DNA of 64,000 nucleotides from Ruminococcus sp. XPD3002 (GTDB taxonomy: Bacteria; Bacillota; Clostridia; Oscillospirales; Ruminococcaceae), in contig FPJT01000001.1 of the NCBI GenBank assembly GCA_900119535.1, forward strand, positions 310,140-374,139. The letters run 5' to 3'. The notes beneath the pieces were generated by a model, which was not told the DNA's origin, made no database searches, and worked only from the letters and a program-made list of their open reading frames with translations. This document shows positions 1-5,970 of the stretch, one piece after another. How positions within the stretch are numbered: position 1 is the first letter of the stretch; each line of letters starts with the position of its first letter. Made by a program: the position numbers and the translations under genes.

Positions 1-356
1 GTTGTGTATGAATTTCCGTCCTTGTCAGTAGGTAACTCGTTCAGCTCGATAGTTTCGGCAATTGTGTAATTTACATTGCCGTAGCTTATCTCGGACATTG
101 CATCCGCAAACTGATCTGCAAGTTCATAGGGATCGTTCCATTTCTTAAAGAATTTTTCCTTTACATCTATAGCTTCCATAAGATCATGCTGTTTTACCTT
201 CTTGCCATTTACGTCAAAAACAGGATCAAAATTGATGAGCAGAACTTTATACGTATTATCTTCAGCCATTGCCGCACCTGAAACGGATACCAGCATTGAT
301 GTTGCAGCAACTGATGCTGTTATTATCAGAGCTGATACCTTCTTTAATAACTTCAT
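1..356 (-). CDS. Secreted protein, N-terminal part only (runs off the window)
   Basis: The reading frame starts at an ATG at 356 behind an AAGGAG ribosome-binding site and runs to the window edge, so only about 118 residues are visible. The start MKLLKKVSALIITA is followed by a hydrophobic stretch and an Ala-x-Ala type cleavage region near residue 30, which is a standard signal peptide. The mature part seen here (beginning about AEDNTYKVLLINFDPVF) is acidic and matches no domain I can name. It has its own promoter (519-547). Many secreted proteins in this window end in a dockerin, so this one may too, but its C-terminus is not visible. Function unknown. Confidence 0.75.
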   Translation of the reverse strand, partial: MKLLKKVSALIITASVAATSMLVSVSGAAMAEDNTYKVLLINFDPVFDVNGKKVKQHDLMEAIDVKEKFFKKWNDPYELADQFADAMSEISYGNVNYTIAETIELNELPTDKDGNSYT

Positions 357-518
357 AATTATTACTCCTTTTCATTATACACCGATCGATCTGTCCCGAA
401 CTTTGATGAGCGTTCGGACTTTGAGGATAACATCTGTTTTACAATATTATTTTCTTAATCTGTCGAAAATATTTTTCAAGGTGCTATGATATATATACTT
501 TTATTAACTATCTTTTTA

Positions 519-547
519 ATTATATCAGGTGACAGCATAAAAGTCAA
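519..547 (-). promoter_or_regulatory. Sigma-70 type promoter of the partial secreted gene
   Basis: On the minus strand TTGACT (542-547) and TATAAT (519-524) are separated by exactly 17 bases. Transcription would start near 512 and give a leader of about 155 bases before the ATG at 356. Confidence 0.7.
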
Positions 548-752
548 TACATAGAGCTAAAAAAGAATAATTTGTTTACTAATTCCTCCGCGATAATGCA
601 TCCGCCGCTTGCCGGTATAGCAAAGGAAACCGCCCGGGCTCGGCTATAGCGCTGAACTCAGGCGGTAAATTAGGATAATGAAGAAATGCTGAATCACAAA
701 TGGATCATTTGTATGAATATGGGAGAGAATCAAAAATGGCCATTATAACATC
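548..752 (-). other. Gene-free stretch with a second promoter-like site and a GC-rich hairpin
   Basis: Nothing here codes convincingly. On the minus strand a perfect TATAAT (742-747) lies 17 bases from a weak -35, TTGCTC (765-770). About 70 bases downstream a hairpin closes with CCGCC (661-665) against GGCGG (630-634), with an internal self-complementary GCTATAGC, and is followed by a weak T run. This could be a short RNA or a leftover of the amidase locus next to it. I cannot tell which. Confidence 0.25.
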
Positions 753-962
753 TTATCGGGATAGGAGCAACTCAGTTTTTGTTGACTCGCCATGTCCTGC
801 GTCCAGGATAATAACGGGAGGAGCGGTGTCAATATCGGTCAGTGAAACGGGAAGAGCTGCATCAGGTGTCTTGGCTATCAATCGGGATGAACCATAAAGC
901 ATAAGGAGACTTATACCTCCGAGAATAGCACCGCTTACAATTTTTCTGTGGATCCTGTTCAT
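753..962 (-). pseudogene. Remnant of an N-acetylmuramoyl-L-alanine amidase (CwlD-like) gene
   Basis: The 69-codon frame starts at 962 behind a good GAAAGGAG site. It has a basic N-terminus and one membrane or signal segment (about residues 8-28), then reaches VIILDAGHGES. DAGHG is the opening motif of Amidase_3 zinc amidases, where the His is the first metal ligand. In intact enzymes this is followed by about 170 more residues carrying the other ligands. Here the frame runs out 11 codons after the motif, and none of the three minus-strand frames further on resumes an amidase sequence before the next gene. It is therefore a truncated gene, probably by deletion. Expression of the stub as a short membrane peptide is possible but unsupported. 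Confidence 0.6.
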
Positions 963-1048
963 ATAAAAAAACTCCTTTCGATATCTTATAAAATAATATC
1001 AATGAATGATATTCAAAAGGGGAGAGATATATGAAAAAAAGCAGAATA

Positions 1049-1091
1049 AACGCTCATCGGAAAGAATTTTAAAAAAGATCCGATGAGCGTT
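1049..1091 (-). terminator. Terminator of the anti-sigma/dockerin gene
   Basis: AACGCTCATCGG (1049-1060) pairs with CCGATGAGCGTT (1080-1091), with a long A/T-rich loop. On the minus strand it lies 27 bases after the stop codon. The T-rich stretch after it is interrupted, so termination may be imperfect. Confidence 0.6.
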
Positions 1092-1117
1092 GTTTATGTC
1101 TGTTTAAGTGTCAATAC

Positions 1118-2770
1118 TCATTTAACGTTTTTTGTCGCATCCCATTTCTGTAATTCAAGAGCGTCCATAGGAGTAACGCCGTCGCCTGTATTGTATACAT
1201 CGGCATTGAATTCACCTGTTTTGCTTAAGGGGTATTTCTGAGAGTTGGCATTGTTCTGAAGGATAATGAGGGCATCTGCAAGACCTGTTTCATTATCGCA
1301 GTTTGCATCGCCTGAGCGCTCGATATCGAGCTTTGAGAGTATCTGCATATTCTGCTCATAATTATCGCCTTCAAGGAGCTGATCCATGTCTTCGTTAGTG
1401 ATCACTGAATCATTTGTAGCGTAGATGTAGAAAATGCCTATTGTTGTATCATAGATATCACCGCTTATGCCGTTTCTGTTAAGATCAAAGTCATTGTTGA
1501 GCTTTTCCCATTCCTGAGCAGTAATGAATGTATTTGATTCGCCTGGATATTCTTCACCTGAGTGTAATTCAAAGAACATGAGTACATGGATATCATTTAT
1601 ATCAAGAATACCGTCACCGTTGATATCAGGCTTCTGCATTGTGCCTTGTTCAACTTCATCAAGATATCTATTTGTATAGACTTCATACATTGATTTGCTG
1701 TATAACACATCTCCGACCTGCATTTCTGTTTTGGAAGAATCGTAATGATATTCGCAATATATACGTACAAGCTTGGATGTTTCAACAGCGGCGTGGAAGC
1801 TTGGAATTATGTTCAGGTAATAGGCTTCTTCAAAGCATTCGGGAGAAACATCAGCATCCCTTAATACATAATCGAGTATATTATCAAGACCTGCTATGCT
1901 TTCGGCAAACATAGCATTTTCTATATCATCAGACTCGAATAAATATTCTTTGTTATCATATTTGTTATAGAACTTTTTGCAAAGCTCAAATTCTTCTTCT
2001 GTTACTGCTTCCTTGCCTATGAGTTTTATGTTTTCATATTTATCTGATTCACTTAAAGCTTCTTTAGGATCATAATCATCTTCATGAGTAGACATGTAGT
2101 CGCCTATGACTATCATTTTGTTCCATAGATACGTGTCGTAAATATAGTAATCATCAACATTGAAAACGCCGTCGCTGTTAAAATCAATAGTGATATCTGT
2201 ATTACTCATTATATCTTCGATAACAGTGTATGAGTTCGGCGGCTCGATTTCTTTGGTTACAACAGTATAAGCCATTTTGTTATTGACGTCTGTGATAGTT
2301 TCCGCATCATTTTCAGCGTGTGCGGTAAGTATGCTGTCATAGTTGTTTTCGTAATATGAAACAAAACCGTAGTCTGCTTTCATACCGTGAGTAAAGAGGA
2401 AATGATCGATGAAAAGATCGGGCAGATCAAAGCCGTCAAGATAACCGTTCGCCTTATTGTCGAGACTTTCCTTGAATGCGGCACATGAAGCAGCAAGGCT
2501 GTCATCGATCCTGATATTATCATATTCGTTATAAACAAAGAATGCATAGCAGTCTTTAAGATCATATATTCCGTCGTTGTTGATATCCTTGTTTATATCT
2601 TTAGCATCGATGTAATTCAGTGCTTTGATGTAAGGTCTGTAGTCCTGATGGTTTACGTAGTATTCTGAATAACCGAATGTGTTCATATCTGTATCAGCTG
2701 CATCTGTCGGAAGAGGTGTGAGATTTGTTCCTATTGACATTGCAGCAAGAAAAGCTGTTAATTTTTTCAT
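1118..2770 (-). CDS. Possible separate secreted EF-hand/dockerin protein from an internal start
   Basis: Inside the long frame an ATG at 2770 is preceded on the minus strand by GAAAGGAG at ideal spacing. The 550-residue product starts with a Lys-Lys n-region and a hydrophobic core, so it reads as a signal peptide. The mature protein has repeated Asp-rich loops of EF-hand type spread over its length, and ends with the dockerin signature GDANCDNETG, a helix (LADALIILQN), then a second degenerate loop (NTGDGVT) and helix. The same C-terminal layout is seen in the secreted proteins at 25940 and 46696. I see no catalytic domain. Either this was an independent gene that has lost its upstream stop codon by fusion with the anti-sigma gene, or both starts are used. 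Confidence 0.55.
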   Translation of the reverse strand: MKKLTAFLAAMSIGTNLTPLPTDAADTDMNTFGYSEYYVNHQDYRPYIKALNYIDAKDINKDINNDGIYDLKDCYAFFVYNEYDNIRIDDSLAASCAAFKESLDNKANGYLDGFDLPDLFIDHFLFTHGMKADYGFVSYYENNYDSILTAHAENDAETITDVNNKMAYTVVTKEIEPPNSYTVIEDIMSNTDITIDFNSDGVFNVDDYYIYDTYLWNKMIVIGDYMSTHEDDYDPKEALSESDKYENIKLIGKEAVTEEEFELCKKFYNKYDNKEYLFESDDIENAMFAESIAGLDNILDYVLRDADVSPECFEEAYYLNIIPSFHAAVETSKLVRIYCEYHYDSSKTEMQVGDVLYSKSMYEVYTNRYLDEVEQGTMQKPDINGDGILDINDIHVLMFFELHSGEEYPGESNTFITAQEWEKLNNDFDLNRNGISGDIYDTTIGIFYIYATNDSVITNEDMDQLLEGDNYEQNMQILSKLDIERSGDANCDNETGLADALIILQNNANSQKYPLSKTGEFNADVYNTGDGVTPMDALELQKWDATKNVK

Positions 2771-3403
2771 GATAATACTCCTTTCGTCAATGATACTTTC
2801 AGCTTCTGTAGTGGTAGTGAAGTTCACCTGTACAGAGGATGCAGGAAGACTTGTCTGAACGTTAGTTACAGCCGCAGTATTCAGGGCGGCGGCAGGACGA
2901 GTCTCATTCCTGTTATCGTTTATGCTGTTCGGATCATTAGCCGGTTTTGCGCTTGCTGCGGAAGTTTTAACTTCTTTGCGGTCGGCGCTCTTTTCTGATA
3001 CCAGCGAGGAGCGTACAGAGGAAACGGCAGCGGTCCGTGTTTCATTTATCAGAGAAGCATTCTGCGTAAATGGTACGGTTGTTGCGATATCTTCTGATGC
3101 GGTAACTGTTGTTGCCATAACTGTTATGTCAATATCGGGATAATGCTGATCAATAATATCCTTTCTTGCAGATATCCCGCCCCATACACCTATGACAGCT
3201 GCAGCTGCGGCGACAAATGTTGTGCATCTTATTATGGTTTTAGAGATGCCGCTGCCGTTTCTGCAATCTGTTTCACTGACTATTTCAGCCATTTTCTTTT
3301 CAAATTCGGGCGAGAAGGAATAATCGGGAATGTCACTGTTCATAATGTCATTATAAGAGTCCATGAGCTGAGCTTCGAGGGCTTTTTTTAATTTCGTATC
3401 CAT
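1118..3403 (-). CDS. Anti-sigma factor fused in frame to a secreted EF-hand/dockerin protein (RsgI-like layout)
   Basis: The ATG at 3403 is chosen over a GTG at 3415 because of its spacing to GGTGA; it overlaps the end of the sigma factor gene by 53 bases, the usual sigma/anti-sigma arrangement. Residues 1-55 are cytoplasmic, a membrane span lies at about 57-78, then comes a Ser/Thr/Ala-rich extracytoplasmic linker to about residue 205. From there the frame continues without a stop into about 550 residues that begin like a signal peptide (MKKLTAFLAAMSIG) and carry at least five EF-hand/dockerin-like calcium loops (for example DINNDGIYD, DINGDGILD, DANCDNETG and NTGDGVT). The long product would be a membrane-anchored sensor with an outside dockerin array, as in clostridial RsgI proteins that carry binding modules. 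The internal start at 2770 has its own ribosome-binding site, so two products are possible. Confidence 0.7.
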   Translation of the reverse strand: MDTKLKKALEAQLMDSYNDIMNSDIPDYSFSPEFEKKMAEIVSETDCRNGSGISKTIIRCTTFVAAAAAVIGVWGGISARKDIIDQHYPDIDITVMATTVTASEDIATTVPFTQNASLINETRTAAVSSVRSSLVSEKSADRKEVKTSAASAKPANDPNSINDNRNETRPAAALNTAAVTNVQTSLPASSVQVNFTTTTEAESIIDERSIIMKKLTAFLAAMSIGTNLTPLPTDAADTDMNTFGYSEYYVNHQDYRPYIKALNYIDAKDINKDINNDGIYDLKDCYAFFVYNEYDNIRIDDSLAASCAAFKESLDNKANGYLDGFDLPDLFIDHFLFTHGMKADYGFVSYYENNYDSILTAHAENDAETITDVNNKMAYTVVTKEIEPPNSYTVIEDIMSNTDITIDFNSDGVFNVDDYYIYDTYLWNKMIVIGDYMSTHEDDYDPKEALSESDKYENIKLIGKEAVTEEEFELCKKFYNKYDNKEYLFESDDIENAMFAESIAGLDNILDYVLRDADVSPECFEEAYYLNIIPSFHAAVETSKLVRIYCEYHYDSSKTEMQVGDVLYSKSMYEVYTNRYLDEVEQGTMQKPDINGDGILDINDIHVLMFFELHSGEEYPGESNTFITAQEWEKLNNDFDLNRNGISGDIYDTTIGIFYIYATNDSVITNEDMDQLLEGDNYEQNMQILSKLDIERSGDANCDNETGLADALIILQNNANSQKYPLSKTGEFNADVYNTGDGVTPMDALELQKWDATKNVK

Positions 3404-3926
3404 TATTCTCTTCACCGCCTTCCAGTTCTTTTTTCAGAGCAGACTTAGCTCTTTGTAGTCTTTTATAGACATTTTCGGCACTGATGTTGAGCATATCCGT
3501 GATCTGTGAAACTGAATAGCCATAAACAAACCGCAGCATAAGTATGTCTCTGTACTCATCCTTAAGCTGTTTGATAGAGAACACCACAGAGTCGAAAGAA
3601 TAGCTGTCGAAGCTTACTGTTCCCGAAAGTTCTTCGGGAGCTTCGGCTGCGAAAATCTTTTTGTTGGCTCTGTATTTATCGATCGAGATGTTTCTGACAA
3701 TTATAACGAGGAGCGAGGTCTGTTTTGGACAGTCGAGAGAAGAAAATTTTTCAAAATTTCTTGCGGCTCTAAGAAAGGCCTCTGATACGCAGTCTTCGGC
3801 GTCTGAGCGGTTATTGAGTATCTGCATTGAAATATGCATCATGATATTGCGGTTTTTAAGGTACATCTGTTCAAACATATTTTTCTGGGAATTGTTTTTC
3901 AGAAGTGAAAAGCAGGCGGCGATCAA
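3351..3926 (-). CDS. RNA polymerase ECF sigma factor
   Basis: A 191-residue sigma-70 family protein of ECF size. Region 2 is recognisable around residues 25-85 (RSDAEDCVSEAFLRA, then IDKYR), and region 4 around 115-170 (LKDEYRDILMLRF, then a helix-turn-helix with VSQITDMLN and VYKRLQRAKSAL). The start is a TTG at 3926, about nine bases after AAAGGAG; no ATG fits. The downstream gene overlaps it and is a membrane anti-sigma protein, so the pair should respond to a signal outside the cell. The promoters it controls are not evident, although the fused dockerin protein suggests surface-protein genes. Confidence 0.85.
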   Translation of the reverse strand: MIAACFSLLKNNSQKNMFEQMYLKNRNIMMHISMQILNNRSDAEDCVSEAFLRAARNFEKFSSLDCPKQTSLLVIIVRNISIDKYRANKKIFAAEAPEELSGTVSFDSYSFDSVVFSIKQLKDEYRDILMLRFVYGYSVSQITDMLNISAENVYKRLQRAKSALKKELEGGEENNGYEIKKSPRSSAHGLL

Positions 3927-4054
3927 CGTATTCAGCTCCTTTCATTAAGATAGGTGTTAGAGATCATCGGAAATAGTTCTATTTACACCGTACACAATTC
4001 ATAACGATAATTTTAGCATATTTTGGACAGTTGATTTGTAAACATTTTGTGAAC

Positions 4055-4081
4055 AAAAAAAGAGCGGACATTTCTGTCCGC
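4055..4081 (-). terminator. Terminator of the flotillin gene
   Basis: On the minus strand GCGGACA (4081-4075) pairs with TGTCCGC (4070-4064) around a four-base loop, followed by a run of seven T just interrupted by one C. It lies directly after the flotillin stop codon. Confidence 0.85.
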
Positions 4082-4088
4082 CCCTGTA

Positions 4089-5636
4089 TTAGTCTTCAGT
4101 CGTGTCTTCGTCCTCTGTGTCTGTTACTTCATCGAAAATAACTGTATCGGCTGCATCTGAGTATACCTCTTCATCAAAGGTCTTTTTCTCTGACTTTGCC
4201 TCAACGGCAGTATCTTCTGTCTGCGGCTTAGCGCTTCCGAGGAAGCCAGCAAGGAGTGATCTGATGTCAACTCCAGTAGCCTCTGTAAGACCGTCGGTTA
4301 TCTTAGTTGTCGAACCTATGATGTCGCCTACAAGTCTGCTTGAATTGCCTTCGCCGTACATAGTGATCTTGTCAACACTTGAAAGAGGAGCAGCTGCGTT
4401 CTTTACTACCTCAGGCAGTGCCTTGAAGTACATTTCGAGTACGGCAGCTTCACCGTATTTCTTCATAGCCTCAGCCTTAGCGTTGATACCTTCAGCTTCA
4501 GCAAGTCCCTTTGCACGGATAGCGTCAGCCTCTGCCTTACCTACGGCAGCGATACCTTCAGCTTCCTGCATCTTGGCGAATTTCTGAGCTTCAGCCTCAG
4601 CCTTCTGAGCCTCAGCTTCCTGTTCACGCTGGAAACGGTCTGCTTCTGCTTCTTTTTTGAGCTGATAGAGCTTTGCATCGGCTTCCTGCTGAGCCTTATA
4701 GCGGTCAGCCTCAGCCTTTTTCTTGATCTCTGCGTCGAGAGCTTTTTCCTTTACCTCAGCTTCCTTAGCCTTAAGGTCGATAGCCTTTTCCGAAGCTGCG
4801 ATATCAGCGTTAGCTCTTGAGATCTCAATGCTCTTACGCTGTTCCTCCTGCTGTATCTGGTAAGCCGCATCAGCAATAGCGAGCTGAGTATCGGCATCTT
4901 TTTTCAGTTCAGCCTGACGGATAGCGAGTTCGTTGTTTCTCTGAGCAACTTCTGTCTCGGCAGTTACACGAGCATCATTTGCTTCCTTCTTTGCGAGAGC
5001 CTTAGCGATCTCGATCTCCTTTTCGGACTCTGCCCTTGCGATAGCAGCCTTTTTCTGTATCGTAGTAACGTTATCGATACCGAGGTTCTCGATAAGGTTC
5101 TGGTCGTCGGTGAAGTTCTGTACGTTGAATGATACGATCTCGAGTCCCATTCTGTTAAGGTCGGGAGCCGCATTTTCCTGTACCTTTTCGGCGAAAGCCT
5201 TACGGTCGTTTACCATAGCTACGAGAGTCATCTGTCCGACGATCTCACGCATATTACCTTCGAGCACTTCACGAGCTACCTTAGCGATGTAAGCTGTCTC
5301 TTTATTAAGGAAGTTCTCAGCGCCGAGCTTGATGAGCACGGGATCGCTGCTGACTTTAACGTTAACGTTTGCGTCAACGTTTATGTTGATGTAGTCTGCT
5401 GTAGGAACAGCGCTTGAAGTTTTTACGTCAACTGCGATGAGCTGGAGCTTTAATTTATCGACTCTTTCAAAGAAAGGTATACGGATGCTTGCTTTACCGA
5501 TTATGATTTTTCTTCTGAGTCCCGATATGATATAAGCTGTATCCGGGGGAGCTTTGATATATCCCATAATGAATATGAGTATAACAACTATAGCTGCGAT
5601 CGCTATTGGTATGATTGTGCCTAAATTCAGTTCCAT
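4089..5636 (-). CDS. Flotillin / SPFH-domain membrane scaffold protein
   Basis: The start MELNLGTIIPI at 5636 follows GGAGGAATG; an earlier in-frame ATG lacks such a site. One N-terminal membrane segment (about residues 6-28) is followed by an SPFH/band-7 domain (about 30-200) and then a very long Ala/Glu/Lys heptad region (about 200-400, repeated EAEAQKAEAEA-type segments). The C-terminus is acidic. This is the flotillin layout. Flotillins organise membrane microdomains and help assemble signalling or cell-wall complexes; this role comes from the family and is not shown here. The gene is a single transcription unit with its own terminator and no NfeD-type neighbour. At 515 residues it is close to the usual bacterial length. 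Confidence 0.9.
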   Translation of the reverse strand: MELNLGTIIPIAIAAIVVILIFIMGYIKAPPDTAYIISGLRRKIIIGKASIRIPFFERVDKLKLQLIAVDVKTSSAVPTADYININVDANVNVKVSSDPVLIKLGAENFLNKETAYIAKVAREVLEGNMREIVGQMTLVAMVNDRKAFAEKVQENAAPDLNRMGLEIVSFNVQNFTDDQNLIENLGIDNVTTIQKKAAIARAESEKEIEIAKALAKKEANDARVTAETEVAQRNNELAIRQAELKKDADTQLAIADAAYQIQQEEQRKSIEISRANADIAASEKAIDLKAKEAEVKEKALDAEIKKKAEADRYKAQQEADAKLYQLKKEAEADRFQREQEAEAQKAEAEAQKFAKMQEAEGIAAVGKAEADAIRAKGLAEAEGINAKAEAMKKYGEAAVLEMYFKALPEVVKNAAAPLSSVDKITMYGEGNSSRLVGDIIGSTTKITDGLTEATGVDIRSLLAGFLGSAKPQTEDTAVEAKSEKKTFDEEVYSDAADTVIFDEVTDTEDEDTTED

Positions 5637-5785
5637 AAAACATTCCTCCATTTCGATCATAGGCATTGCAATGTATCAACTGCATGTCAGTATTATACTA
5701 TGCGGGAAGAAAAATGTCAATATATCGGAGGATATGAATTATATAAAAATAAATATAACTGAGGATAAATTCAGGCATATTTGCT

Positions 5786-5812
5786 GAACTCAAAATGAGT
5801 TCAGACGAACTC
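5786..5812. promoter_or_regulatory. Inverted plus direct repeat between flotillin and spoIIE
   Basis: GAACTC (5786-5791) and GAGTTC (5797-5802) form a perfect inverted repeat around AAAAT. A third half-site, GAACTC, follows at 5807-5812, again with AAAATG after it. It lies in the 334-base gap between two divergent genes, where an operator would be expected. The binding protein is unknown. Confidence 0.35.
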
Positions 5813-5894
5813 AAAATGGATAGTATTGATTTGATGAACTGCGGATAATGACTGCGGAATGAGCTTTATCATATTGATTCGGTTATGACGTTAT

Positions 5895-5928
5895 TCCGAC
5901 AAAATATGCGTCCTGAATATGGTATACT
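5895..5928 (+). promoter_or_regulatory. Candidate Spo0A-type promoter of spoIIE
   Basis: TATACT (5923-5928), preceded by TGG as an extended -10, lies 21 bases after a -35-like CCGACA (5896-5901). TCCGACA (5895-5901) differs by one base from the reverse complement of the Spo0A box TGTCGAA. An over-long 21-22 base spacer with Spo0A boxes at -35 is what is known for Bacillus spoIIE and spoIIG promoters. Confidence 0.4.
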
Positions 5929-5970
5929 TTTCGGGAAAGCGTTTCAGAACAAAAAGAGAGGAAGATAACT

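Noticed and set aside
1031-1072. A 13-residue basic peptide frame (MKKSRINAHRKEF) behind GGGGAGAG on the plus strand
   Set aside because: It overlaps the terminator hairpin of the minus-strand gene, has no clear promoter and no continuing gene; probably chance.
4102-4587. A 161-codon plus-strand frame inside the flotillin gene
   Set aside because: Antisense of the biased Ala/Glu-rich coding region; the minus-strand gene has all the signals.
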